This document shows, in pieces, positions 22,985 to 35,475 of a stretch of 64,000 bases of DNA. This DNA comes from Marisa cornuarietis (lineage: Eukaryota > Mollusca > Gastropoda > Architaenioglossa > Ampullariidae), in assembly GCA_004794655.1 (NCBI GenBank), contig SMMW01000618.1, positions 682,001 through 746,000 of the forward strand, given 5' to 3'. The translations under genes were made by a program, and so were the position numbers. The notes beneath the pieces are model-generated. The model searched no databases and was not told the origin of the DNA. It worked only from the letters and a program-made list of their open reading frames with translations. Every line of letters starts with the position of its first letter. The first letter of the stretch is position 1.

Positions 22985-23022
22985 CGAGAGTATGTCGAGG
23001 GTTATTTGACAGTGAATTTTAA
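22537..23022 (+). CDS. Unrecognised basic 161-residue open frame inside the TIR element
   Basis: From the first ATG at 22537 (the frame is open from 22501) there are 161 codons to a TAA at 23020-23022. The product starts MASVHGNLGKNCGAIVDFKE and is rich in Lys, Arg and Glu. It has a helical, acidic-aromatic stretch (LVEDFDLFFEFVREC, about residues 49-63) followed by RIRRRLGKRRQEKF. A run of GA repeats encodes REREREQ. It matches no transposase or other family that I recognise. The frame runs across the right TIR and ends 38 bp outside the element, and about 11 bp before the right TIR homology it passes an ACAG/GTAAGC that would serve as a splice donor. The C-poor strand has few chances to form TAA or TAG by transition, so an open frame here may be compositional. 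I rate it as possible, not likely. Confidence 0.25.
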   Translation: MASVHGNLGKNCGAIVDFKEKLRGAESGKYRRKKFRIYGEVTRLFVMSLVEDFDLFFEFVRECGGRIRRRLGKRRQEKFSLFLDTISRNNWRKDSKKMKQTISELSEDREREREQKMSDVIVTSLFCIAPPTGKPFLLWRYKTPYKKAVPRVCRGLFDSEF

Positions 23023-24400
23023 TGTATCTATACGATTATTTTTATGCTAATTACTCCCATGGCTGCCAGACATGTCTCTGAACATTGGATGCTGAACCTG
23101 CTGTGGGTACCCCAACTTTTGAAAGTGTTGGATGTGAACTGACAGCAGGCAAGATCGAGATGAAGCTGCATGGCAAAAACACAACAGTATCGTGTTTCAT
23201 ATTCAAGGTCATTGATGGGTCCTGCTTGTGGTGTAGGACTGTGACCTGGCGGCTTTGTCACTGGACCACAGGTGACCAGCACCTTATATAAACATGCTGG
23301 CAAAATAGTTTGAATTGTGTTTTGGACAAGTAAAAACCATATGTGGATATGGACAGGAATTTGAAGTGAAACTTTGTTTTCCGTGAAGATGGTCACCATG
23401 TGAACAGGGAACTTTCTTGGATCGTTGCTGCCATAGGAGTAAAAGGTAAGAAAATTGCTTTTTTTTTTTGTTGCAAAGTTCAAGCTTTTTTCTTTCGTAA
23501 AATGTATAGGTTTCTTGGTCTAATGTTTACTTGAGAGAAGAAGTAATAAAAAACACCCTTTATCATTTTCAAATCATAAATTATTAGTACCAGTTTGTAA
23601 ATATAGAAATTATTTTTAGACGCGCTAAGAGGGCTAATCAAATTACCGTTCGGATAACCATTTTTACACGTGTCTTCCGTCGTCTGCCTGACAAAAGCGA
23701 TTATCTCGGTGATCAAAGTTTCTGCGATTTGAGGACAAAGTAGCATGACGACCGTAAGCATGACTTCAGATCGCATTAGTGCTAGCAGGAATATGTTGAC
23801 AAATACTTGTGTTTGGAAACTGTAGACATTTGTCAGGTGACAGGTTTCAGTGGAGCACGAATGTTGGAAATTTCGTGGTGTGAATAGAATTTACGTCAAA
23901 CGGGACGCTACCTCCCCGGCCCTTTTTTTCGTCGGCGGTTAATTCACGACAAAACATGCAAACAACAACACACAGAAGGCCAGTATTTTCATATGTATCT
24001 CCTGAAACCTTTATTCATCCATTGATATAGTTTCAGGTTCAACCAAGCAAAAATAAAAATGTAAGCAATCTAAGTCCGACTGTATGCCAGAGATGAACAT
24101 TTGTCACAAGCTCATATACGCACACTCACATCGCGCGTGCACACACACACACACACACACACAATCACTCAAATATATTTTCTTTTAAGAGTAACACTGA
24201 CATTCATTATCGTTCTGTTAAAAAATATTAGCATCTTCATCGGAATTCTTCAGAAACATTTTCAAAATAACGGCCTAAAAACTATTCACGTCGTCTTGGT
24301 TGCACTCTCGTTTGTTAGAAAAGACGAAGGACTGTGATGGCTGAGATGAACTGCTGCTTTAAACTGTCACTCGTTCTCAATAGCCTGAGTCTGTCTGAGA

Positions 24401-24402
<2 letters not shown>
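22995..24402. other. Non-coding stretch
   Basis: No gene is recognised. The frame at 23085-23291 vaguely resembles a retroviral-type protease region but lacks an Asp-Thr/Ser-Gly active site, so I did not call it. A short (CA)n run lies at 24139-24163. Confidence 0.4.
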
Positions 24403-24467
<65 letters not shown>

Positions 24468-24556
24468 TGAATATGTGTGTGTGTGTGCGCGCGCGCGTGC
24501 GTGTGTGTGTGTGAGTGAATATGTGTGTGCGCGCGCGTGCGTGTGTGTGTGTGTAT
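24403..24556. repeat. Compound (GT)n/(GC)n microsatellite
   Basis: About 31 GT units are followed by two copies of a higher-order block, GAGTGAATATGTGTGTG then (GC)n then GTGCGTGTGTG. The internal duplication is seen at about 24466-24510 and 24511-24553. Confidence 0.95.
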
Positions 24557-24732
24557 GTGGTTGGTTAAATATCTTTTTAAATCATAAACTAACTGCGAAA
24601 AATTTGCATGTGCTCGCTTGTGCATCTTTGTAGGAGAGAGTATGTTAATCATAATCATATTATGAGTGCGACTGAGGCGGTGTGGGTATGAGTGTGACAG
24701 AGGAGGTGTGTTTGTGTGCTCCCAAGCGTTTT

Positions 24733-24775
<43 letters not shown>

Positions 24776-24790
24776 TTGTGTGTGTGTGTG
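24733..24790. repeat. (GT)n microsatellite
   Basis: A GT run interrupted once by GCGTTT near 24771-24776. Confidence 0.95.
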
Positions 24791-25689
24791 GAGGGGGTTC
24801 TGCGCGCTCTCTACATGCCAAATCGTAAGTAGAAAAGAAGTCGATATTTAAAAATGATTTTTGTTGAACGAAAAATTCTTGAGCCTAAATAATTCATTTT
24901 TGCTTACAATTCATCAGCAACCCAACAGCAATACCAGATTTCAAATTACTCATTGTAAACTTCATGTTCTCTCTTTCTCTTTGTACGTCGTTTCTTTCCT
25001 GTCTTCGCGATTCCTTCTTTCGATTCTTTCTACATCTACCCTGAAATGATCATATCCATTAGTTCTCTAAGAAGCGTTTCAACGAACATCTGTGACGTCA
25101 CTGCATCGATCACGGTTTCGCAAATGTTGACGTTTAAAGGACCCATGGGAGGGGACTTTATCGATTGGCTGAGATCGGGGGCTTTAGCATCTTGTGACGA
25201 ATTAAACACATTCGGCCCAATACACGGACACCGGTGAGCCTTTAATTCCATCAGTGAATGGCCCAGCAATCTGTGTAATATAACTTTGCTCTTCAGGCTT
25301 CAATGCCGAGTCCTGCTTCGGCTGTTGCAGTTCCCACGCTTTCTTCGATTTTGTCGCATTTTGCATTATGACGTTCAAATGTTCTGCGAGTTAAAATGCT
25401 TCAGTTCAAGTTACATGCTTAACCATCTCCTTCTCACAGCAATGAGGAAAATGGAAATATCGCCTATTAAGACCTTCAGCATGAAAATCAATTACTTTTG
25501 CTCAAAAAGAAAAACACATTTCATGATGTTACGACGTCAGAATTAAAAAGAAAAAACAAACGAAGAATTTCGTAAAGGATTTGTATTATCCGTTACTTTT
25601 TGAATCCCTAAATTTCTCGCATTCTTTTAGCATTGCGAGAATGGCGTGAGGATATTAAACAGTTACGATTTTTAATTACTTGGGGCATA
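24791..25689. other. Non-coding stretch
   Basis: No gene or clear repeat is seen. Short frames on both strands at 25036-25270 overlap and look like chance. Confidence 0.4.
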
Positions 25690-26115
25690 ATCAGTCATTT
25701 GGCCCATGATTGGTACCGGCTTTTGAGGTGGGGTGCAGCACACGAAGCTGACAATGTCCCCCACTTACTGCTGTCTCGGGAGATAGTGACCAGGTGCTGC
25801 ACAGGACAACCAGCCCACTACATGTTCGTAAGCCAGTTCTTCCTCTCGCTACCACGACATCGATCTCCAAGGCACCTTGAAGGAGGGGCCTTCGACAAAG
25901 TGCCAGACTATATTGCCAAACCAGACTAGCTTTACGTACCTTGACAGTCGCAGGTAGAGGTTCCTGGTATCCTACGAGTATGGATACCATGTTAAGTACA
26001 AAGTCATTGGTTTTACATACCATGTACGAGATCTAGAGCGACCTCTTCGGGCATTTGCTCTCAAATACCTGTATTTTTCATTCGGCGAGCAGAGTCTACG
26101 TTTCACAAGACAATC
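25690..26115 (-). mobile_element. LINE 3' fragment (same family as 655-2735)
   Basis: The minus strand begins at about 26100 with a degraded ETWTLLAE-like block (GTAGACTCTGCTCGCCGAAT). It continues with the conserved HMVxKTNDFVLNMVSILVGY and QEPLPATVKVR stretch, and a decayed LQGALE block. It ends in the 3' UTR with GGTACC at about 25711-25716. At the DNA level it aligns with 46100-46500 and 690-900. No simple tail is evident. The plus-strand frame at 25633-25929 is a shadow. Confidence 0.78.
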
Positions 26116-26428
26116 AGCAGGAGATATAGAGTACAGATAATATTCCTGTTCCTGATAAGTTTTTTAAAAGTTACAAATCATGTAAAGACATTTACCCATC
26201 AATATAGACAGTTTTAACTTTTAAAACTTTAACTTTTACAGACGCAGTCCAGGCAAATCCAGAATGTCTGGTTGGCCTGTCTGAGTATTTGCTTTAGAGA
26301 ATGAAAACAGATGATCTGCCATGAAGAAATTTTTCGTTTTGTGTGGGGAAAAAGCAGACGCATTTCCCTCTTTGCAATGAACTTTAATGTGAAGCTTGTG
26401 CTGTATACTGGCAACGATGTAACACCAC
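26116..26428. other. Non-coding stretch
   Basis: I see no gene or repeat. Two overlapping short minus-strand frames are present without recognisable content. Confidence 0.4.
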
Positions 26429-27010
<582 letters not shown>

Positions 27011-30000
27011 AGCGATTTGTTGCGGAGACTGTGTTTGACAGAGAGCAAATAATACGAACATGTATGATGATTCAAGATGTCTTAATTAATATTCTTCAAG
27101 TTCATGCTAGATTCTTTTCTTTCTTCCTTTTTCTCTTTCTTGTCTTCTTTCATCGTGGTTTTTATTTTTTTCCTCCATCTCTTTTTATTTCTTTACCTTG
27201 AGTGCACAATACTGCTATCACAAGTTCAGTGGTAATGTTCATTTGTTGTGCCATATTACGAAGTAAAAGACTAAATATGTCGGTACTGATGGGCCGTAGA
27301 TCGAATGTTGTTTGCATTTATCACGAATGATTTTGCTCTGTTTTTATTAAAATATTCCGTAAAGGCGGATGGCTTTGAACAACGATTCAATTCAATCTTT
27401 TTAAGCTGCTTACAAGAGTGTACCACTTTACTACAAAACAGCCGTTGTCATTTTAAAACAGTCCAACATACATTGTGTCAGGATATCGTGACGACACTTC
27501 CTGCAGATCTGCTTTAAAAGTAGAAAAAAACGGAGACTTACTTCCCCATTCCTTCATTCCATCATTCCCTCATTCCCCGTTGTGTAAATACATTGTTCTT
27601 TTTCTGTGGTTCCGTGCCCTGCAGCTTGCCTACCGTTACAAACGGTGATATTAAAAGTTCCGCTGCTGGAAACATATTCTTTCTCCTTCGACTCGGCGGG
27701 GAGCTAACTGCAGCAGAAACAAAAATTTCCCCGAGGACTTGGAGTGGTCTTCGCGAAAGAGCAATCCCTGATGAAAGACGTAGTTTGATAGCCGCAGGCT
27801 CCCGTCACCCGATCACAGAAGAGATCGAGGGAGAGGTGGGAGGCATAAGAGACAGAACTGAGATCGGCCGGGGGACCCCTTGGGCCGTATCAGTTCTTTC
27901 AGCTCTGCAAAACTTTAAACCCTGTTAAAGGCTAACCCGAAATCGCTGAAAACAGAGCTTAAAGAAACGTATTCTGCAATATTGTTTCTTTCTTAAAAAG
28001 GCACGAGTAAATTTATCTTAATGTTTTTCTTCAAATCACACCTTGATTTGTCAAAAAGAGAGGAGATGACTTTCCTTGAGTATGAGTAAAGATTAGCGTT
28101 TGCTAGCTTATACAGTGTATTTCCAATAAGTAAACAAGGAAATGCTTGGTAAGACTGTAACATAATGTGCTGTTACTAAGTGTGGACAGGTAAACCAGAC
28201 TGCCAAAGTCCTTATACTCTCAAGTTTGGAGTTTAATAGAACTTCACTAGAACAAGTGAAACATGGAAGAAATTATAGTCATTAAGGAGTATTGTACTTT
28301 ACTTGCCTGTAGAATTTAAATGTCAGATTAAATTTCATAATATTACTACTTCTTTAGAGTGCATCAAGAACTATTCACCCCAAAAGCCCCATTTGTAACC
28401 ATTCAGCCAAGAAAACCCAAACAAATTTAAGTTTTATAGACAATCAGGCAGGCAGAAATATGTTTCATGAATATTTATAGAATTTTCTGTATGCCTCAGA
28501 AGTCAAATAAAGAGACATTATTTTTACTATATAAAATCAGTCATTTTACAAAAAGTATTTCACATACTCTTTGTCACACTGGTCTTAGTTTACTTAAGCT
28601 ATACAACAAGAAAATCAATAATTGGCATGATTCAATAATAGTAATAATAATAAACAACTTATACAGAGCTGTTACCCAGCCAAAGTTAGGCCCACGGCGC
28701 TTAATAGAGCCTCTTAAAGCTTTTACTAACTGAAAAATATTCCACCAACCCATCGTAGACCAGCCCTACACAGCAGGCACAACAAGCACAATGACTTATG
28801 GTTCCCAAGGTTTAATCAAAAGAAAAGAAAACAATAAAATAGAGACAGAGAAATAAGATCAAGACTTCCAGAATCTGTTTGCTTAAAAGAGGCACAGTAT
28901 CAAATGCAACCTGGCTTTTTTGATACATCAAATAATGGCAGCTTTTAAATCCAAAATGAATAGTTCAAATAAAAAACTCTGGGAGTTAACTATCCATCAA
29001 ACACTAAATGTCAGCAGTTTTTATTAGACGAGTGCACATTTGACACATTAACACAAATGAAAAATTGATTATCAATAGACTACACCTACTTACATAATTA
29101 TACGTTTTTAAAATAAAGAAGCATTGTACCTTCAATGATCGAGAATTTTGTACACAAACAAAGCATTATGCAAAGTTAAAAAAATTTGAATTAAAAATTG
29201 AAGATTAACATACCACTATATCAACTGAAATTAGTTTAGGCTTGATAGGCTGAAGTTCCAGGCTTTTGTTTCTTGCTTCCATTTGTACTCCTTTAACTCA
29301 TCCTTGTAAGGCAAGTAGTTCCATGACCACTTCAGCATCTTCGTCTTCAAAGCTGCTTGAGTGCTGCATTTTAACCATTTTCCTTCATCGGACTCACTGC
29401 TCGAATTACAGTAAATGATATTTCATGGGAGCTCTACTTTGTAGCGGGTAATTTTCGTCTGCTTTCCTAAGCAACAGGTGAGAATGCCAATGTTTGAAAA
29501 CGTCCCGAAAATTATGCGGAATTATATATTCATTTTTTTTTAAAAAAACGTACTAAGCCCACAGAGTAAAAGGAAAAAAGGCACTCAGGTTAGCCTTTAA
29601 AATCCAAAACAAAAGCTGCTTTTTTTGCTGCGGGAAGGGCTCGAGAGGTTCTGTCCCCACTGGGGTAGACGTAGGGATCAATATCCAGCTGGTGGAAGAA
29701 AATACTTAACCCCTGTTAATCCCATGAGCCTTGTTGTTACTTCAGATCGGAAATAGGGAGGAGGGACGCCAAAAGCCTGTATTTCCCACGTCCGTATACG
29801 ATGTCAGATGCAACAAAACTATTTTTTGACAGTCCTTGTCGCTGTTTTCTTTGTATGTCTGTGTTCGAAAGCTTATACTTGAATACGCAAGGGTTTTTTT
29901 GTTTGCTGCACTTTTAGTAGGGTGCAGAGCAACGCCGGCTGGATGGCTTCTCAAGCCAGTAGTGGTTAACCTCCCCCTCCCTTGTCCACCCTATTTGGTG

Positions 30001-30459
30001 CAAGATTTATCAGGGAATCCTTCCTACCACACGACGTGCCCTAGACACGGTGAATACTTCCGCAAACATGTTCCTGAGAAAACTATCGCTATGAGGCTCT
30101 TCACTCTTACCTTTTAAAGAGGATAAACTGTGTTCTTCCAAGAAACTAAGCTTTCTTGTTCAAGCAAATTCTTTCCATCCTGTAATAAAATCTGGATTCT
30201 ACAAAAATAGACTTTCCACTGAGGACAGTGTCTGATAGCCATCCGTGCAGTTTCAGGTCATGTGCAGAGACTTGTACAAAGGGTTTAGTTTACTAGCCAG
30301 CAAGCTGTCAATTATTATCGTCATGCTTACCACCTGCCATGAAAAACCTCTGTTTCATAAATATCCAGTATACGCCAGAGTTTAAAACTGTAAAGTTGGT
30401 GTGTGACTATACACAAATTACTCCAACTTTTAGTCTGTCGCGTGTATACGTGGTCTGTC

Positions 30460-30461
<2 letters not shown>
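27011..30461. other. Non-coding stretch
   Basis: No gene is recognised in about 3.4 kb. A pyrimidine-rich patch lies at 27115-27190. The frames at 27593-27928 and 28467-28733 are unique sequence without a family I know. The rest is AT-rich. Confidence 0.38.

Positions 30462-30552
<91 letters not shown>
30462..30552. repeat. (GT)38(GA)8 microsatellite
   Basis: A GT run at 30462-30537 passes directly into a GA run to 30552. Cys-Val and His-Thr frames are by-products. Confidence 0.96.
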
Positions 30553-30589
30553 ATATTCTTTAAAATATTCATTTCATCCTGTAACTGTT

Positions 30590-30660
30590 TGTCTCGGCTT
30601 CGGCCGCCTTTAACTTAATGACCGAACCACTTCAGTTTCTGCTGCTTGACTTGTTTTTAG
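30590..30660 (-). mobile_element. Short LINE relic
   Basis: The minus strand reads QVKQQKLKWFGH, a stop, then VKGGRSRDKQ. This matches the KxKWFGH and EGGRRRGRQ blocks of the LINE C-terminus at 2905-3470, with the intervening residues deleted. DNA identity to 3095-3210 is evident (ACCGAACCACTTCAGTTTCT in both). Confidence 0.6.
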
Positions 30661-33600
30661 CCTCTTCATAATATTCTATATCCTTTTAAAGCAGTTTTCG
30701 TGTGTATCACCTGAAACTGAGCACGAAAAGCCATCGTTATCTCCCCCTTAATGCCATCTTTTGTGTCGCTTAATTACTTTCGCGCTACGTGCGTCACGTG
30801 TTAGTCTCAGCACGTGCAAAAGGACGGTGCACTGTCTCGTTACTGCAGTGCACTTCAGCTGCGCTTTCGTCCCTATCGTGTTTTCCAAACCTCCACCTAC
30901 GCAACTGAATTAACTGTTAATTATGGATACTAAAAAAAACAGCAGAACAAGGAATAAACAACTTTGTTGCAGCGTGTGCTTTGGTTTTCTGTCACAGCTG
31001 GAATCAGAGTCTGACCGGAAACCCAAGCAGTAGGGAGTGGTGGGCAAACAAAGCCACTCAGACAGCTTTTTGAAAATATCGGATGACGCCATCAATTCTT
31101 CAGCTGCTCGCCACGTTAATGGTCGGTGAAAAGTGCATTTTAGACTTTAAATCAGAAGGACGTACCCTGATAGTTACCCATCTCTTCTAGCAGGTGTCAC
31201 ACTTCAGCTGATACTGGGAGCATGGGTCGGCAATTTAAGTTGTTTCCTTTTTAGGCTTCTGTAATCGCCTAATCCGGTGGTTCATCTTCTTCTGGAGTTT
31301 TAAAGAGACACAAGTATAGTCACTTAAGACTATCAGATGGTAATAGCCTGTGGAATTATTTGGTTCCCGCACAAAAGGCGCGAGAGTGAGCAAGGGTTTA
31401 AAACTTAGTAATGCGAACATAGAGGCTTAAGTCGAGGCAGTCTGGTATCAGTACAGTATCAAAGAAAAAGAATCTGATCACTTGAAACGTAAGGGACGTC
31501 TAACCGCTTTTTGTAAAAGGCACCTTCCTGTTCTCTCTTTCTCTATAGCTTTCTGTCTTACTCTCTCTTATTTCTCTTCCCATTTACTAGCTTATTTTAG
31601 GCTCTTATAGACTGGGTTTGGTAGTCGCGATCGTGCCGAAAGTTCTGGCCAGCGCCATCCAAAGGACAGTGAGAAAACCGTGGGATGAGGAGATGGCTAA
31701 CATGTAATCATAGAAACTGAGGAGATTTAGCGTCAGGAGATAATTAAGTCTGCGAAGGCTATTGTTCGCACCAATTAATAACCATGGGAGGTAACCAGTA
31801 GTTTCAGTCACAGCAGCTGTAAGTCAACCCCTTTCGTTCTGTTCACAACCATTGGCGGCGGCCGAGCTTCCTTCCTGCAGAACGCTGTGAGGTCAACTCA
31901 TCAATCTTTAACTCGGCAAAGTCCATTTGGAATGTTTCCAGCGAGCTATAAGTATGTAAGCCGACCGATTGGAGATGCCTGAGAAAGTGCCGTTACAGTT
32001 TGATAGAGCTTCCTTGGTCTCTCAAAGACTGCAGATCGCTGTCATCACTTTTTTACAATGTGACCGCAGTATACACCATTTCACCACGATCCACGCAATA
32101 AAACCAATGTCTTCTATATAGGCGCGTGTGCATGTTTGTGTGCGCGTTTGTTTAGATGGGGATATATGTCACCAGAGGCCTGCAGTCATGAAGCGAGGTT
32201 AAGTCGTTGCCCTGGAGCAACATGTGGAACTTAGGACAAACGTACGGTTTCCGAAAATATAAATCGGTGTCCAGACCCCACAGATGTTGTCTTACCCCTG
32301 AAGCCGTAGTTAAAAGGCAATGGTAAAGATGTTCTGGGGTAAAAAAAATGTTACTAGGAAAATAAGACATTTGTCCTTGAGCTTTCCATTTTGTCCTGGG
32401 GAAACGACTTTCCCTCCTTCCATAGCTTCGGCCCCAAAAGGTACTGATCATTTCTTAGTGTTTTTCGAAATATAATTTGAGGTATGGGGGACTTAAACAT
32501 TGTCAGCAAATCAGAACTCAGCTTTACAAGGTATGGTCCTGAATAGGTACTTCGATACATACCTAGAATTAATATTTAAAAAATCCAGGCTAATCAGTAT
32601 GAAGGTGTTACCGACGAACACCGGAGAAAGATGAGGGGTTTAAGAACACAAAGGTCTCCCACAAGAATTAGAACACACGAGAGTCTCTCTGTAGTCATTA
32701 GTAGGGATACTGTAGCGTCTTTACCCCTCCGTGGGAGCTTAATGGCACAGCGCCGCTATTCCGCTAGTTCTCCAGGAAACGTCAGCGACAAGAACGGTAA
32801 GGGAGTGGAAGTGTCCGCAGATGGTGATGGCAGGAGAAGACGAGAAAGAAGAAGAGGGTCATTGGTAGCTGACAAGGAGAAAAGCCGGGGCTAACAGACA
32901 AGACAGGAGGACTGATGCTCGTAATTGTCTATGGGAGCACGGGAGACGACTCTTTGTGCCAGTCGTTTCCCCTTGCGTCTCGTTACGGTGTCTGCTGACT
33001 TCTTCTGTTTGCCATCGCACGTGCCTCCCATCCTTGCCCCCGAACGCCATAATTTATGGAGAGGTCTATTTGTCTTGGGGCTTCCGACTTGAGACCAGTG
33101 GGCTCATCCGCTGACGCATGCGCTGCCATAACGGTGATTCAGGTCCTTGGTTCGAGGTTCGCTTCACATCGTGGTTATTTCAGTGTTATATCGAGTTTAG
33201 TTGATAGAAGTTAGGATTTATTTGTTTTACCCTCGAGCAGTCCATATTGAAAAGTATAATAAATGTATTTGTTCAGGTTCTTATATTTATCTTTTTTACG
33301 CCTCCATTGCCAGCGCGTTTCTGTCAGCTTCTTCTTACCCTCTGGTAAGATTATTTTATGATAACCTTTGACCTTGCTAAGGAATCTTCAGCTTCGTTCA
33401 TCTCCTATCAAGCAAGATTTTTAAATCTATTTATTTGCAAGACTATAGTGGCACGATTTGGCGTTAAAAATATTTGCTTCTGTGTAGAAATAAGATCACA
33501 GGGTTTTCAAAATCCTTTAGAATTAAAACTGCTTCACATTTTTAGCTTCAATCTGCAAAATTTCTACATAAAGATGTGCATTTATTATTAAAATCACCCA

Positions 33601-34261
33601 GGAAAATATAAACTTAGGGAGACAGAATCGTCCAATCAGGCTTGAAATTAGCAACACATATTTTTTCTTTATTCCAATTATTTTCTTTAATTTCTGTGTT
33701 CTCGTTCTGTTTTCCATTTGCCCAGAGAGGGAAAATACATCAATGTCGTAACGATCAATATTTTTGAAAACAGGCGAACCCCATTTTTCGGTCCAAGCCT
33801 TGTTCAGAATCGGCGTCAATCCAGTTTATTTCTTAACTGGGAAAATGAGTTTTCTACACCCGGGTTCAAACATTATTTCGAAATATATTGAAAGTGAAAA
33901 GGGAACTATGGGATCTATCGCCTGTTTATTCTTTCACCAGAGCTCTTGTGTGAAAAAGAGACAAGAAGAATGTTGAATTGGCGAACAAGACAGCTCTCAG
34001 TTAAGACGAGCTTAATATGCATTTTATTAATTCCTGGAAGTCACGTCCATGTGTGTCCAACTTACAGGAAAAATGAACACTACAAACTGTTCTTCAGACA
34101 GCACAGCAAAAAAAGAAAAAAAGACACGACAATACTTTGTAATATTAGACTCGGTGGCGGCATTCCAAGCTCTCCAAAATAAACTGTTCGTCTAACATAA
34201 TAGGCTTAATATATGAGACGCTTAGTCTCATAAACAAGATTAAGAAGGAAGATAAATAAGT
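30661..34261. other. Non-coding stretch with an E-box pair
   Basis: No gene is recognised. Two CACGTG E-boxes lie at 30795-30800 and 30811-30816. At 33150-33170 GGTTCGAGGTTCGC resembles a tRNA B box. The overlapping minus-strand frames at 32152-32560 are unrecognised. Confidence 0.38.
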
Positions 34262-34420
34262 CAAGTTTCTTTAGGTTTCCGCCTATATTGGAATAAAAGG
34301 GAATGATGAGGCTGATAAAGTAGCAAGTATGGCAGTACAGCAAGATATCAATAAAGTCATTAATGTCAACTACATTCCTATTTCACAAGCAGAGAGAAGA
34401 ATAGCTATCAAGACATAAAT
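34262..34420 (+). mobile_element. LINE relic: RNase H domain fragment
   Basis: The plus strand from about 34274 reads VSAYIGIKGNDEADKVASMA in one frame and stays open to about 34419. This is the C-terminal block of a retrotransposon RNase H domain. The family pattern is WVPxHxGIxGNExADxxAK, with the Asp of the EADK stretch as a catalytic residue. An upstream Trp codon appears mutated to a stop. RNase H domains occur in I- and Jockey-superfamily LINEs and in LTR elements; the context favours a LINE. Degraded sequence of the same kind may continue to about 34860. Confidence 0.68.
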
Positions 34421-35084
34421 ACAAATAAAATAACGGGAAAAGAGCAATACAGAATTGCTTTTAAAAGAGCTAGGAAATTGATAGGTGAGCACCCTAACAA
34501 TACTCTACTTTTATACAAATTAAAATAATCCAAAATAAGTATAATGAATACCTTAATGTGTATACAGATCCTCTTACATACACCTTTGAAGACAGATTAA
34601 GCTCCTCACATTTGCTTTTAGAGTTAAATGTAAACAAACAAGAAATAGAAGAACTCATGAAGGTTTTTAAAAAAAAAATTAACTTACATTAAAACACAAA
34701 GTAACTGCCTCAACCAAACAAAAGTAGATTTATACAAACAAGAAAGTGAAAAGTGCATACTAGACAACATAGACCCTTATAAATTAGAACAGAGAATGAA
34801 AAAAATATGAATGCCTAGCCATAAACAAAATACTAGAAACCTTCGGTGTTAAGTGTCAAACCTGACACTTTTCCAAACCATCAAGTTGTTCTATCCCCCC
34901 ATGGTTTCAAGTTAATTTAATCCGCTAATATCTTTTCTGGTGGGGTTATAATCCTAGTCAATAAAAATATTTCCCACTTTCTACACCACCAGTTAAGGTA
35001 AAGTTTTATAATATGATAGTGTTATGTATGTTGAAGGACCTTACTCAAACAGAGAATAATGTTATTCTGATAGGAGCTTACACT
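34421..35084. other. AT-rich stretch, probably decayed LINE sequence
   Basis: No frame is conserved. The lysine- and asparagine-rich broken frames continue the style of the RNase H relic before it, but I cannot assign domains. Confidence 0.35.
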
Positions 35085-35422
35085 TCCCCCCCCCCTGCTG
35101 AATCACCATTTATCCTTTCCATATCCGCCACCTTCCTACAATTGAATCCTTCAAATCTGCACTGAAAACGCACCTCTTCCTTGAGCACTACTCCTAGTCC
35201 ACAATGCTAGTCCTTACCCCCCCCCTTCCCTCTTGCTACTTTACCCATCACTATTTTTCTCTGTTCCTGTTACTTGATGCCTTTTGTTATCTGTTTTTGT
35301 CAGTACTGTCGTTTTCTTTCGTCCCCTTTGTTCTGTGTCTACTTAGTCCATGTCTCTTCCCCGTTTTAAGCGCTAAGAGCATGCTCTCTATGAGTGTGAA
35401 TATGCGCTATAAAAATCTTCAC

Positions 35423-35473
<51 letters not shown>
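35085..35473 (+). mobile_element. LINE 3' end with (TTA)17 tail
   Basis: The plus strand encodes PFHIRHLPTIESFKSALKTH followed by LFLEHYS and a stop at about 35196. This is the usual LP..R..PTLxSFKSALKTHLF terminus of L2/CR1-like LINEs. A 3' UTR of about 220 bp ends GCGCTATAAAAATCTTCAC and the tail at 35423-35473. The poly-Tyr frame through the tail is an artefact. Confidence 0.72.
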
Positions 35474-35474
<1 letters not shown>

Positions 35475-35475
35475 A

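Noticed and set aside
23085..23291. Possible retroviral-type aspartic protease (CELTAGKIEMKLHGKN, then CLWCRT)
   Set aside because: The rhythm resembles a Gypsy-type protease, but the Asp-Thr/Ser-Gly active site is absent and no gag, RT or LTR is nearby.
27750..27800. Hammerhead-ribozyme-like CTGATGAAA near 27768
   Set aside because: No conserved CGAAAC partner or paired stems at the required distance.
28467..28733. 88-codon plus-strand frame in an AT-rich area
   Set aside because: Composition follows the local AT-richness; I recognise no family.
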